DNA of 64,000 nt from Ichthyophis bannanicus (GCA_033557465.1 CM066033.1:1304449519-1304513518), one strand, 5' to 3'. Counted from the first letter of the stretch, positions 9,550-20,814 are shown. The notes: generated from the sequence alone by a model not told the origin. Translations and numbers: made by a program.

Positions 9550-10745
9550 TTCCTTCAGCCCATTTCCAGTTCCAGTAACCCTCCCCAGTATCAGCCCCCT
9601 TTCCAGTTCTTCCCGCCCAGTAACTTCCAATGTCAACTGCCTTGCATTCCCATGACTGCCACTAGTGTCCATTCCCTTCCAGTCCCCCTCCTTCCCCACT
9701 GTCCAGCCCCGTCTAGTCCAAATACCATCCCAGATATCAGCTCATGTCCACTCTCACTGCCACCCCCCCAGTCAGCTCCCTTCCAGTCGCCCTACCCTCT
9801 GTCCATCCCCCTTCCAATGCCATTTGTATGTCAGCTCCCTCCTAGCCTCCTCCCTATTACCCAACCACCTACCACTCCCATCCCCAAGTGTCAGCTCCCT
9901 TCCAGTCCCCCTTCAGTACATCCCAGGTGTCAGCTCCCTTCCTGCCCCCTCCTTCCCCTGGCAGACCCTCTCATTATCCGCTTCCTTCCAGTCCTATTCT
10001 ACCATACTCCTGCATCAGCCCATTTGTAGCCCTAGCCCCTAGTTTTCTTCCAGGGCCAGCAGCACTCTCCTCCCCTTCCCTATTAGCCCATTTCCAGTCC
10101 CAGCCCATTTCCAGTCCTATCCCCCTTATCAGCCCACTCTAGCCCTAATCTCCCAATCAGCCCATTACCAGTCCTATCTCATTTCCAGTGCTAGCCCCCC
10201 ATCTGCCCATTACCAGTCCTAACCCCCCCAATAAGTCCATTTCCAGTCCTAGCCCCCCAATCAGCCCATTTCCTGTACTAGCCCCCCTAACCAGCCCATT
10301 TCTAGGCCTAACCCCACCAATTAACTCATTACCAGTCCTAGCCCCCCTTCCGATCAGCCCATTTCCAGTTCTAATCCCCCTCCCGATCAGCCTATTTCCA
10401 TTCTTAACCCCCCATCAGCCCATTTCCAGTTCTAACCCCCATCAGCCCATTTCCAGTCCTAGCCCCCCTTCCGATCAGCCCATTTCCAGTTCTAACCCCC
10501 CATCAGCCCATTTCTTGTCCTAGCCCCCTCCCGATCAGTCCATTTCCAGTCCTAGCCCCCCCTCCCAATCAGCCCATTTCCAGTTCTATCCCTCCCATCA
10601 GCCCATTATCAGTCCTAACCCCCCATCAGCCCATTTCCAGTCCTAGCCCCCCCATAGCCCATTACCAGTCCAATCCCCCGCCATCAGTCCACTTCCAGTC
10701 CTTACCCCCACCATTAGCCAATTTCCAGTCCTAGCCCCCCTCCAC
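9550..10745 (+). repeat. C-rich minisatellite inside hAT-A
   Basis: Tandem degenerate units of roughly 30-40 bp occur around CAGCCCATTTCCAGTCCTAG followed by a run of C. They are best conserved between about 10070 and 10740 and looser from 9550. The same motif occurs reverse-complemented in hAT-B. Long proline- and serine-rich open frames across it are a by-product of the repeat, not genes. Confidence 0.88.
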
Positions 10746-10769
10746 CCCAGGGAAATTGAAAAACAAAAA

Positions 10770-10990
10770 ACCTGGCTGCTGAAGCCGCTGCCGCTGTGAA
10801 GTGCCCCAAAGTTGTGGCCTCCCCGGCAGAACCCTCCTATCTCTCTCAGCGCCAGCTTTTCAGGGCTGCGAAGAGAGAGTTTCCCTTTCTTGCGGCTCTG
10901 TTATGCCCGCCGGCGCTGATGGGAAACAGGCACTTCATTCTGTTGCTGCCACAGTGGCAGCAGCAGTGGCTCCGGCAGCGGCTCCTCTCA
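10770..10990. repeat. Inverted repeat near right end of hAT-A
   Basis: The left part (GGCTGCTGAAGCCGCTGCCG, about 10770) and the right part (AGCGGC near 10978 with AGGCACTTCATTCTG near 10928) form an imperfect palindrome around a centre reading AGAGTTTCCCTTTCTTGCGG. The centre matches the loop of the long hairpin in hAT-B (20588-20647). Confidence 0.65.
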
Positions 10991-11105
10991 TTGGGTTTTT
11001 TTGAAGGCCACGTGAGGCGGGCTTTCTGGTGACAATTTTTGCCGCCCCAAAAAGTTGCCACCTGAGGCCACCGCCTCACACGGCCTCATTATAGAGCCGC
11101 CCCTG

Positions 11106-11380
11106 GTTGTGATTGGCTGTTTGCTTGTATGCCGGGTCTGGTTCCGGTTCTTATTCAGGTCTACAAATGTTGAGGCTTTTTCATCTAACATGGGGGCTTG
11201 TGTGATTGGTTCTTTTGTCCTGAAGCAGCCTGATAGATGTTGGCGAAACTCGAGTCGACTGGACTGCAGATTGAACGTTACCTTTGTTGAATGTGTGAGC
11301 GTTTGACGGTGGTTCCTGTTCGGCACCTCTCATTTCAGTTAAGTTAAAGTATTTTAAATGCATTCAAAATTATAAACTTA
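11106..11380 (+). mobile_element. Penelope-like 3' sequence, continuation after hAT-A
   Basis: It starts with the second copy of the hAT target duplication and continues the 3' part of the PLE at 7839. A GGCGAAACTCGAGTCGACTGG segment near 11240 resembles the GAAAC...GTCG motif found near PLE 3' ends. Its end is not well defined. Confidence 0.5.
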
Positions 11381-12451
11381 CTGTTGGCCTATGATTGATA
11401 TTACGGGGTAGTTTGTGTGGTGTGCTGCGTGAATTAAGCAAGTGTATGCCCACTCCCCCGAATGACTGAGGCCGGCCCATAACAGGTTTCCTTCTCCCTT
11501 TGATGTGCCTTCTCTTAGTGTGAGGATGGCTGTTCTTCACATTTTAGTTCTTGTTGTCTGATTAACTGGATAACATATGACATAGTAGAGAGTCTCTTTC
11601 TTTCAACATGTGCTTCTCACAAAATCAGTGAGTGGAACAAATTCTTCCCTCCTCTCCTTGCCTTCCGAGGAGAATGGTTTTCTCAAAAATGCCTGTAAAC
11701 AAGTAACCTGCCCATCGAGTTTCTGTGTTGGTTTATCAGCAAAAGTACAGAAACCTGTACTCTAAAACTTTAAAAGATTACTTTTGTAAAACTTTTTAAA
11801 CATGTAAGAGTGTTTTAAATGTGAAAAAGGGCTTTTATAAAATCGTACAACTGTGTATGTGCAAAAAAGTACTCGCATGGAAAATGTGTGCCTTCTTTTA
11901 GATAATCTGCGTGTAGGCATTGCTGGGGTGTAGCATAGGAGCGGCAGAGGCAAGCACACACACACACATTTACACCCTTTTTCAGAGCAGATACCAATTT
12001 ATACAGTATATCAGCATTTGTACACTACTGGGGCTGGTTCTGGGAACCTAATTTGTAGAGACACACAGGCACATGCGCTACTTTTATAAAGCAGGCTTAA
12101 AATAGGCATCTTTATGGGCTTCTCACATAGAGGTCCTGCTATAAAATCAAACCCATAAAATACACACACACACAATTACACCTTCTTTAGAGTAAGTGCA
12201 GCTTTGTGCAAGATGATTGTAGAAGCCTATATAAGGATCATTGTATAAGCCTGTTTTATAAAGGCACATACACAGAAGCAAAAGAGCTACAGAATTGTAC
12301 CCAAATATATATGCAACAACAAACCAAATTATTTATGTGAATAGGAAAGACATCAATGGTTACTGCTTTTTGCCACTATAACTTTTCACTGGCATTTAAA
12401 TGCCACATCTAGAAATCATCATTTGTTTCTCTCCTCAAACTGCAAAACCGT
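11381..12451. other. Unassigned sequence with short CA microsatellites
   Basis: No gene is seen. There are short (CA)n tracts at about 11956-11968 and 12161-12172. A sequence around TTATAAA...GGCACATACACA recurs loosely between 11815 and 12300, suggesting an old short tandem or dispersed repeat. The left end of DIRS-A2 begins at about 12452. Confidence 0.45.
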
Positions 12452-12620
12452 ATTCCTTATCGTTCCTCCTGTTCAGTCCTCCACCTCCTCCTGCAGCTTG
12501 GAGACTGGGCATGTCAAAGTCGTGACATCACTGGATGTAGCCTGCTGGTCTCTCCCATCAGCCCCAGTGTGTCCAGTCTCCATGCAGCAGGAGGACGTAG
12601 TGAGCCTAGGTGCTGGGCTC
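12452..12620 (+). repeat. DIRS-A2 left terminal repeat
   Basis: The segment is the reverse complement of the right terminal region of DIRS-A1 (about 3465-3560): CTCCTGCAGCTTGGAGAC, GACATCACTGGATGTAGCCTG and TCCCATCAGCCCCAGTGTG face their complements. The outermost bases (CCTTATCGTTCCTCC, 12455-12469) match the complement of the A1 internal complementary region. Confidence 0.85.
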
Positions 12621-13550
12621 ACTTGAGGAATGGATAAGGAGCTGTTAGGGTAGCTTAGGGTTAGATTTGGATATTCTTTAATGTCAATTGTTCATGTTTC
12701 TTTAAAACAAAACAAAACCTGACAATCAGTGTTTGAACCGGCTCGATCTGTTTCCCTCTATTTCTGTCTATTGCCTTTGGATCAGCTTACCTTGCAGATC
12801 TCTCTTCCTTGCCTGTACGGAGGAGAGCCCTGCCACATGAACCCCGTCTCTCTGCCTGTCATGCCAGTGGAGCCAGTGGGAGACGTGAGGTGAGAGGAAG
12901 ACAGCTTGCATCGCAGCCGCCCGATCGCTCACGTGCTGAGCGGGGCCGTGCGAGCAGATGCAGTGCCGAACTAATCGGGGTAAGCAAAATCTGCCTTATT
13001 GGGGTTTTGTTTGTTTCAGCCAGCGAGAACGGGCTGTTTCTGCAGGGCCGGGGGGAGGGGGGCTGTCCTGGGGTGCAGAGCACGGCCCGAAGTTCATTGG
13101 TCAGAGCCTTTCAGCAGATTAGTTTTGGCACCAATTCCGGCTCCTTCACTAGCGGCGGCCATTTTAGATGCATGGTAACTGCGTGGCGGTTCTCTGTGGC
13201 TCATTTGGCACAAGCAACCAGAACTTTAGGTCTACCTTAGGATACTGCCGTTCCGTGGGGGTTTTTCTTTACTGGCTTGACAGTGGGACGGTTCCTCCTG
13301 GTTCACTCAGATCGGAACCTAAGGGTGGGCTCCCCGTTGAAGGCACTGGCAGATTAGATTTTTTGTTTCTTTCTAGTGTGGGGTTATTACTGTGTTTGCT
13401 TAGGTTAGCAGGCCACAGTTCAGCTGAATTTTGATTTAAAAAAAAAAGAGCACTAAGAAAAGAAGAGGCTAACTAAATAACTACTCAGGTGTAGTCTCAG
13501 GAAGATTGTAGTGCCTAGCTCTATTAGTAGATTTTTCTCTCTCCTAGTGA

Positions 13551-15026
13551 ATGCCGTCTCGTCCTCTGTGCCTCGTGTGTGGCACTCGCAGGGGAGCAGT
13601 CTCCGAGGCAGGGATTTGCCGGGAGTGTGCGACAGCTTCTACCTCAATGGAGCAGCAGCTAGGGTACAGGGTGCAAGAGTCCCACTGCATGTCGGCGTCG
13701 GCCGAGGGTGAGTTGGCAGAGGATGTTCAGCCATTGCTGGTGGCTGAGGGGGCCGCAGAGGCCAGTATGACACTGCCATCAATGGCTGTGGGCCCCTCAC
13801 TGGGCGATTTCTCCCCGAGCTTCGTACTAATTATGCATGAAGCCTACTGCTTGCAGCAGCAGGGCAAGTTGCCCGATTCAATATCCCTTCCGCCACCGGG
13901 GAGGCAGATTCCAGCAGAAGATGGCATTGAAAAGGAGGCAAAGGCCCCTAAAAGGGCCCGTTTGTCTGACCATCCGCAGGCAGAACCGGGATGGGCAGAG
14001 ACGGAAGAGACCGAGTTAGACTCTGAATCTCTTATGGAGGACCTGGAAGAAGGTGAGATACCGGAGCCTGAGGATCAAGCGAGAATCGTTCGGATCTTCA
14101 GGAAGGACGAGCTTGCGGCACTAGTGACCGAATACCTTCAGGCGCTCAATCTAGCTGTGGTACCGCCTTTGGAGGAGGAAGGACTGGAAGACCCTCTCAT
14201 TCAGGCGGTGCGGGAATCACAGGTGGTGTTTCCTGTGCACTGGGTAGTTGATAGGATGATACAAAATGAGTGGGACCTGCCCGAAGCGGGGCTTAAGGGA
14301 TTTCGGTCCATGAATAGGCTCTATCCCTTGGCCGATAAGGATAAGGAAAGATTTCGCTCCCCACGCATCGATGCAGCGGTGTCTGCAGTCACGAAGAAGA
14401 CGACCATCCCAGTAGAGGGCAGCGCGGCGTTGAAGGATGCGTAGGATAGGAAAATAGATGGATTGCTGAAACAAGCCTTTGAGGCGAATGCTCTCTCATT
14501 GCAAGCGTCTGTTTGTGGGGCTTGGGTAGCGAGAGCTTGTCTTCGATTGTCACAACGTTTGCAACAATTCTCTCCTCAGGGACAACACGAGGTGTCCTAT
14601 ATGGAGTCTGGATCGGCTTGTTTGGCTGATGTTCACTACGATGTGATCAAAGCTTTGGCGAATAGTATGTCATCTTTGGTAGCTGCCAGGCAGTACCTGT
14701 GGCTAAGGAATTGAGCGGCCGAGGGTTCCTCCAAGTCACGGCTAAGCAAGCTCCCCTTCAAGGGTAAGCTATTGTTTGGGGAAGATATGGACAAGTTGGT
14801 CAAGGACTTGGGGGATTCAAAAGGAAGCAGGCTGCCAGAGGATAGGCCTAAGCAGGGGAAGGCTATGCCAGCCTCTTGGGGCCCGTCTAGAGATTTTAGG
14901 AGATTCCGTACTTCTCGCTTCGGAGGATTCCAGAGAGAAAGATTTGCTTTTAGAGCCCAGGGATTTCGTGGAGCAAGAAGGGGTTTCGCAGTGGCTTCCG
15001 CAGAGCCCGGTCGAAAATCCCAATGA
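13551..15026 (+). pseudogene. DIRS-A2 Gag with two in-frame stops
   Basis: The ATG at 13551 starts a frame of 492 codons ending at TGA 15024-15026, interrupted by TAG at 14442-14444 and TGA at 14712-14714. Otherwise the same frame is used throughout, so only point changes broke it. The N-terminus has two CxxC pairs (LCLVCG, ICREC) that could bind zinc. The middle is acidic (ESLMEDLEEGEIPEPED near 14023). The C-terminus is basic and RF/RG-rich (14880-15020), suiting nucleic-acid binding. It follows a ~1.1-kb 5' untranslated region and overlaps the start of RT. Confidence 0.85.
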
Positions 15027-15027
15027 A

Positions 15028-15220
15028 GTGAGACGGGCCCCGGTGGAAAGTCAACCGATTGGGGGACGTCTTCGGAAGTTTCTTCCTGCCAGGGCCCAGA
15101 TAACGTCCGACCAATGGGTGTTAGAAATAATCCGAGAAGGTTATGCTCTAGAATTAGCATGGCCGATCAGGGATTCGTTTGTGCTTTCGCCATGCAGAGG
15201 TCCGCAGAAGATGCTGCCTA
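15028..15220 (+). pseudogene. DIRS-A2 RT, N-terminal fragment
   Basis: The first ~64 codons match DIRS-A1 RT (IGGRLRKFLPAR, QWVLEIIREGYALELAW, SPCRG). The start codon equivalent to the A1 ATG reads GTG here. The gene is cut at 15220 by DIRS-B1, before any catalytic motif. Confidence 0.85.
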
Positions 15221-15652
15221 TTTCTCCAGGACCAAGCAGGAAGTCAGTCCTCACTTATGGAAGTCAGTCCTCACTTATGGGTGACATTGACGTCAATGGA
15301 GCCCCCATGCGGAGCAATTCCCCAGCTTTCTAAGAAAGCCTTTGGGAATACTGCATGCATGCGCGGACCCCTTCCCGCCTAAAGGTGCCATCTTGCTCAG
15401 TCTTTCTTTTTCCGTGGAGCCCACCGGACGCCTGCCCATGTCACCTGGAAAAATTGACGTTTTTTCTTGCAATTTCATCATGTATTTTTCTCCGGTTCAA
15501 CACCGGTTCCCCTTCCCGCCGGGTTCGGTACACCGGTATCGAGCCTGTCTTCTATTTTTCGGTTTTTGCCCTTTGTGGCTGGCGTTCGCACCCTTTTTGT
15601 CTTTTCCCTGGAAGGCCGGTCCTTTGACCTCGCGGGGGCCCTTTTTTCCCCG
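15221..15652 (+). repeat. DIRS-B1 left terminal repeat and 5' leader
   Basis: It is inverted relative to 23890-24115. It contains a perfect 20-bp tandem duplication (AAGTCAGTCCTCACTTATGG twice, 15241-15280) and the palindrome TGACGTCA (15288-15295), which equals the consensus CREB/ATF octamer; DIRS-B2 has CGACGTCG there. From about 15400 onward the leader precedes the gag ATG at 15653. Confidence 0.85.
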
Positions 15653-16837
15653 ATGGCTTCCAGTGGTTTCAAAAAGTGTGATCGGTGCAAGGAACTAATG
15701 TCTCTCACCGACACACACGACTGCTGCCTTTGGTGCCTAGGCCCAGATCATGATCCTAAGATCTGTGGCCCGTGTGGCAAAATGTCCACCAAGGCACTTT
15801 GAAGCCGGAAGCATCAGAAAGAGAGGATTTTCTCGGACTCTGCCTCCGGCCGGGCCCGGAACTCGTCTGAGGCCTCGACGTCTCGGGAGTCTGATCCCGA
15901 GCATCGCCGGGGTTCCTCGGACAGGGGGTCCCCCGATCGGGAACGTAAGAGGAAGAAACGGCTCGTGAGGGCAGCGTCGGAAGAGGTCCCTGGTTCCTCG
16001 AGAGCCAGGTCTAAGACCCCTGACCACCATCCCGGGACCTTGGAGCAGGAGAAGCCGTCCAAAATGCCTCACGCGGAGCTGGAACCCGTCGGACACGTAA
16101 GTCCTGTGGTCCTCGTGGACTCTCCTCCGAGGGAGCTGACGTCGGGCCCGGTGCCGCCGGGGCCCGAGTCGGTGGCTGCTGAGTCTCCTGAGCTTGGACT
16201 CAGGCTGACAGCCTTGGAGTACAGACTGTCTGCCTTCATGGATCAGCAGTGAGTACTGATGGCCAGCCTCGCTGGTGCATCTGCCCCGACCATCGGGACA
16301 TCGACGTCGAAGTCGACCCCAGAGACCGAGCCGATACTCGAGACCATGAAGGCTCGAAGTCGTCCTCGGTCACGGTCACCCTCGACCTCCTGCTCGGAAC
16401 CGAGGGCATCGATGCCGGTGCCTTCGGCGTCGGGGTGGGTGCCACCGAGAGCCACGCGGTCAGAGCCTCCCGACTCCTCTTTAGATGAGTCTGCATGGGA
16501 GACAGAAGACGAAGAGTCCCCCGATACTTTTCGGACTTGGTGCGTCCCTTCGGACTCACCGCAGTCCTAGCCCTGGAGTAGGTCCCCACCAGAGGACACC
16601 AGGTTTTCGGAGTTCGTCAGGGACATGGCCAAGGCGTTGGCGATTCCCGTGGACCCCGAGGAGGAGCCTCGAGCCGAGGAGCTCGAGGCCCTCCAGTATG
16701 ACTCCTCCGAAGGAGGCCTTTACTGTGCCGGTCCCTCCGATGCTGGAATGGCTCCTCTTCCGGATGTGGGAGGCAAGCGGGTCCATTCTATCTATCGACT
16801 CCGTAAGAGCCCTGGATTCCAAAAGGTGCAGCTGCAG
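15653..16837 (+). pseudogene. DIRS-B1 Gag, N-terminal two-thirds, with stops
   Basis: It starts at ATG 15653 (MASSGF). A Cys/His cluster follows (KKCDRCKEL, HDCCLWCLGPDHDPKICGPC), a plausible zinc-binding module. The middle is rich in Ser, Pro, Arg and Glu. In-frame stops are TGA at 15800-15802 and 16250-16252 and TAG at 16568-16570. DIRS-B2 has CGA and CGG at the first two positions. The gene is cut at about 16837, where the CR1 fragment begins; the C-terminal part present in B2 (38370-39098) is missing. Confidence 0.85.
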
Positions 16838-17654
16838 TTTGCAGATGACACAAAACTATTTAAAGTTGTTAAAACCCAAGAGGATTGTGGAAAATTGCAA
16901 GAGGATCTTGATAAATTGGAAGACTGGGCGTCAAAATGGCAGATGAAATTTAATGTGGACAAGTGCAAGGTTATGCACCTAGGGAAGAACAACCCAAACT
17001 ATGCTTACACGATGCAAGGTTCCACATTAGGAACCACCACCCAGGAAAAAGATTTAGGTGTCATTGTGGATACCATGTTAAAACCCTCGGCCCAGTGTGC
17101 AGCGGCGGCCAAGAGAGCAAATAGAATGCTAGGTATGATAAGGAAAGGAATGGAAAATAAAACAAAAGATATTATAATGCCTCTATATCGTTCCATGGTG
17201 AAACCGCACCTTGAATATTGTGTGCAATTCTGGTCGCCGTATCTTAAAAAGGATATAGCGATTTTAGAAAAGGTTCAGAGAAGAGCCACCAAAATGGTAA
17301 AGGGGATGGAAGGATACTCCTATGAAGAAAGGCTAAAAAGGTTGGGGCTCTTTAACCTGGAAAAGAGACGGCTGAGGGGGAGATATGATAGAAGTCTATA
17401 AATTAATGAACGGAGTGGAACGGGTAAACGTAGATCGATTGTTTACCTTATCAGAATATAGAAAGACTAGGGGACATGCAATGAAGCTACAGGGTAAACT
17501 ATTTAAGACTAATAAAAGAAAATATTTTTTCACTCAACGTGTAATCAAACTCTGGAATTTGTTACCGGAGGATGTAGTAAAGGCTGTTAGTGTAGCTGGG
17601 TTTAAAAAAGGTTTTGACAAGTTCCTGGAGGAAAGGTCCATAAACCATTATTAA
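16838..17654 (+). pseudogene. CR1 ORF2, C-terminal part
   Basis: It encodes the end of the LINE reverse transcriptase and the C-terminal domain. It starts at FADDTKLF (the catalytic ADD) and continues through [38 protein letters not shown] and QRRATKMVKGMEG. A frameshift near 17380 separates the last ~90 codons (17385-17654), which end with [13 protein letters not shown] before the TAA. These are hallmark CR1 blocks. It is a 5'-truncated dead copy. Confidence 0.9.
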
Positions 17655-17822
17655 GAAGGGACCCAGGATATCAATGCTTGAACCAATACATGCATTGTGG
17701 AACCTGTGTCCCTTGGGGAAACTGCTAGGTACGTATGACCTAGATTGGCCACTGTTGGAAACAGAATACTGGGCTTGATGGACCTTGGTCTGACCCATTA
17801 TGGCATATCTTATGTTCTTATG
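16838..17822 (+). mobile_element. CR1 LINE 3' fragment inside DIRS-B1
   Basis: This is 5'-truncated within RT at the FADDTKLF motif and runs to the CR1 3' end (...GGCATATCTTATGTTCTTATG). It is very similar to the CR1 at 41782-46376. Compared with DIRS-B2, about 0.95 kb of DIRS sequence (B2 38370-39327) is absent at this point, so the insertion came with, or was followed by, a deletion. Confidence 0.92.
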
Positions 17823-19504
17823 CTTCTGGACAAGGCGGTGGAGCCTGTACCTCCTCGCCTGCAGGGGCACGGTTTCTACTCCAGGTACTTCCTCGTGCCA
17901 AAGCGAACCGGTGGCCTCAGGCCTATTCTAGACCTCAGAAACCTCAACAACTTCTTGGAGAAAGAAAAGTTCAAGATGCTTACTCTTGGAACACTTCTGC
18001 CCTACCTCCAGCAGGGAGATTGGCTATGCTTCTTAGATCTCAAGGATGCGTACACTCACATCCTCATTCATCCAGACCACAGAAAGTACCTCAGGTTCAT
18101 TGTGGGAGGAAACCATTACCAGTACAGAGTACTGCCTTTTGGCCTAACCTCCGCCCCAAGGGTCTTTACAAAGTGCCTGGCTGTGGTGGCGGCCTACTTG
18201 AGGACTCAAGGTGTTTTTGTCTTCCCCTATCTGGATGACTGGCTCATCAGGGGTCAGACTTATCAGGAGACCAGGCAGGCCAACTTTCGAACTGTATCAC
18301 TCCTTCAACACCTAGGCTTTGTCATAAACTTCGCAAAGTCCACTTTGCTCCCCTCCCAGATCCTAGAGTTCATAGGGGCGCGGCTGGACTCTCTGCAAGC
18401 AAGGGCTTACTTGCCAGAAGACAGGGCTCAAAGGCTCATAGAGTTGGCATCCCGGTTTCTCAGCATGCCAAGGGTTTCTTCCCGACTCTGTCTACAGCTC
18501 CTAGGCCACATGACGTCGACAGTACATGTGACACCCAATGCCCGCCTCCACATGAGGCCTGCACAGTGGTGCCTCAGAACCCAGTGGAAGCAAGCCACAG
18601 GGAGCCTAGCAGACAAAGTAAGGGTGTCCAAACCCTTCCTAAATTCCCTGCAGTGGTGGCTACACCCTCCCAACTTACTTCAGGGGGTTCCTTTTCAGGT
18701 GCCTGTCCCCACAGTGGTGTTGACGACAGATGCCTCCTTGCAGGGCTGTGGTGCACACTGTCTGGAACGGTGCACTCAAGGCCTATGGTCTCCATGGGAG
18801 GCCACGCAACAGATCAACCTACTAGAACTTCGGGCTATTCGCTTAGCCCTCAAAACCTTCTCTCACACCTTGGCTCACCAGTCTGTTCTGGTGCAGACGG
18901 ACAATCAAGTGGCCATGTTCTATGTGAACAAGCAGGGGGCACGGGGTCCAGCCTCCTCTGTCGGGAGGCACAGGCCCTGTGCTCTTTTGCTCTCAAACAC
19001 AACATGTTTCTCAAGGCTGTTTATCTTCCTGGCCAGTAAAACTTCCTGGCGGACAGGTTGAGCAGGATTCTGCAACCCCACGAGTGGCAACTGCACCCCT
19101 TGGTGGTTCAGAATATTTTCCTGAGATGGGGGCTTCCCTCCATAGATCTCTTTGCCAGTCCCCTGAACCGGCAGCTGCCCAGGTTCTGTTCCAGGCAACC
19201 GCATCCCCTGAGGGTGGCGGCGGATGCCTTCCTGATTTCTTGGTCCCAGGGCCTCCTGTATGCGTTTCCTCCCACGCCTCTGGTGGCCCGAACCTTGTTC
19301 AAGATTCTAAGGGACAAGGCCTCGGTACTTCTGATAGCTCCCAGGTGGCCGAGGCAGCCCTGGTTTCCACTTCTGCTCCAGCTAGCCATGGACACACCGC
19401 TACCTCTGGGGTTGCAGCCTGATCTTCTCTCTCAGGATCAGGGTTCCCTTCTGCACCTTAATCTCAAATCTCTCAAGTTGATGGCCTTGAGGTTGCAAGG
19501 GTAG
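17823..19504 (+). pseudogene. DIRS-B1 reverse transcriptase / RNase H, N-terminally deleted and frameshifted
   Basis: It resumes at the DKAVEPVPP block; the N-terminal part is lost with the CR1 insertion. RT motifs: RPILDLRNLN near 17920, FLDLKDAY near 18030, LPFGL near 18137 and catalytic YLDD at 18228-18239. RNase H follows: TTDASLQGCGAH near 18725, LELRAIRLAL near 18825 and TDNQVAMFYVNKQG near 18898. A frameshift near 18945 shifts the rest, which continues as LSRILQPHE (19058) to RLQG and a TAG at 19502-19504. The catalytic motif is kept, but the gene is not functional. Confidence 0.9.
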
Positions 19505-20429
19505 TGTTGGCTCCCTGGGGCCTACCCCGAGAAGTGGAAGAGGTGGTCTTGGCCTCTAGAAAGCAGTCCACCAAAAAAACCTATGCCTTGAAGTGGAAAA
19601 GGTTCTCCATCTGGTGTCAGCAGCGCAAGGAGAATCCTTTCGCCTGCACTGTACCGCTAGTGCTTCAGTACCTGCTACACTTGTCCAATCAAGGCCTTAA
19701 GTCCAATTTGGTTCGGGTCCACCTCTCTGCTCTAGCAGCTCACCACTCACTGGTGGAGGGGCACTCTCTGTCTGTTCACCCTTTGGTGTCCAGGTTTCTC
19801 AGAGGCTTGCTTTTGCTCAAACCTCCTATCCGTCCACCGGCCCCTGAGTGGGAATTGAATGTGGTCTTGCAGCAACTGACTCGCCCGCCCTTTGAGCCGA
19901 TGGCTACATGTCCTCTCTGCTTCCTTTCTTGGAAGGCTCTATTCCTTGTGGCCCTGACCTCGGCCAGGAGGGTGAATGAGCTTCAAGCCCTGGTCTTGAC
20001 AGGCCTTACATTCGCTTCTATAGGAACAGGGTAGTCCTTAGGACTCATCCTAAGTTCCTCCCTAAAGTTGTCTCCTCTTTCCATCTCAACCAAGAGGTGG
20101 TTCTTCCAACGTTCTTCCCTAGGCCCCATGCCAGCCGGGCTGAGACAGTCTTGCATACCCTGGACTGTAGAAGGGCTTTATCCTTCTACCTTGAGCGTAC
20201 GCGGGGGCATAGGAGGGCTACTCAGCTCTTCGTATCTTTTGACCCTAATAACTTGGGGTTACCTGTCTCCAAGCGTACCTTGTCCATCTGGGTGGCTGAC
20301 TGTATCACCTGGGCTTATAGGGCAGCTGACCTTCCCCTGCAGGCAGGGCCGGCCCGTCCATTGAGCAAGAATGTTTTTTGCACAGGGCCCCGCGTTTCAG
20401 GGGGCCCCGCGCAAAAAAACATTCTTCAT

Positions 20430-20813
20430 CCCAAATTTAAAAAAAAAAAAAACAGCTGCTTCTGCCGCGGCAGCATCAAGAGTGCCGCCGCGGGGCCACC
20501 CCTCCTGCCCGGCAGAGCCTCCCCCTGCCCGGCAGAGCCGCCCAGTCCCTGCATCGTAGGCTAGCATCATCCCCGAACGCGGGCTTCTTTTCAGAGCCGC
20601 GAGAGTTTCCTTTCTCGTGGCTCTGTTAATCCCGCCGGGGCTGATGGGAAGCCCGCGTTCGGGGATGATGCTAGCCTACGATGCAGGGACTGGGCGGCTC
20701 TGCCGGGCAGGAGGGGAGGCTCTGCCGGGCAGGAGGGGGGCCCTGCGGCGGCACTCTTGATGCTGCCGCGGCAGAAGCAGCTGTTTTTTTTTGTTGTTTT
20801 TTTTAAACTTGGG
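20430..20813. repeat. Long inverted repeat (hairpin) in hAT-B
   Basis: The arms at about 20430-20587 and 20648-20813 are near-perfect complements (for example GCATCGTAGGCTAGCATCAT facing ATGATGCTAGCCTACGATGC), with a ~60-base loop. The arms are GC-rich, with an A/T homopolymer at their base. Confidence 0.92.
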
Positions 20814-20814
20814 A

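Larger units (their letters stand above)
8090..11105 (+). mobile_element. hAT-A: hAT-type non-autonomous DNA transposon with minisatellite
   Basis: The flanking octamer GTTGTGAT is present at 8082-8089 and 11106-11113, a perfect 8-bp target duplication. The ends are CAGGGGCAGCTC and, reverse-complemented, CAGGGGCGGCTC, matching the CAGNGG type of hAT ends. The interior has no transposase. It holds GC-rich short hairpins near 8270-8700 (for example ACTTTAAGCAGATCTGTCCC at 8472 facing its complement near 8543), an AT-rich part to 9490, a C-rich minisatellite (9550-10745) and an inverted-repeat block (10770-10990). hAT-B at 20344 is the same family in the opposite orientation. Confidence 0.88.
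12452..15220 (+). mobile_element. DIRS-A2: 5' half of a second DIRS-A element
   Basis: It has the left terminal repeat, a 5' untranslated region, a gag gene and the first ~64 codons of RT, then stops where DIRS-B1 begins (15221). The gag tail and RT start are clearly homologous to DIRS-A1 (shared GGRLR, WVLE and SPCRG blocks). The missing 3' half is not found after DIRS-B1 ends at 24115, so this is not a simple insertion with both flanks kept. Confidence 0.9.

Noticed and set aside
9502..10523. Long proline- and serine-rich open frames
   Set aside because: They lie across the C-rich minisatellite of hAT-A and exist in several frames at once; they follow from repeat composition.
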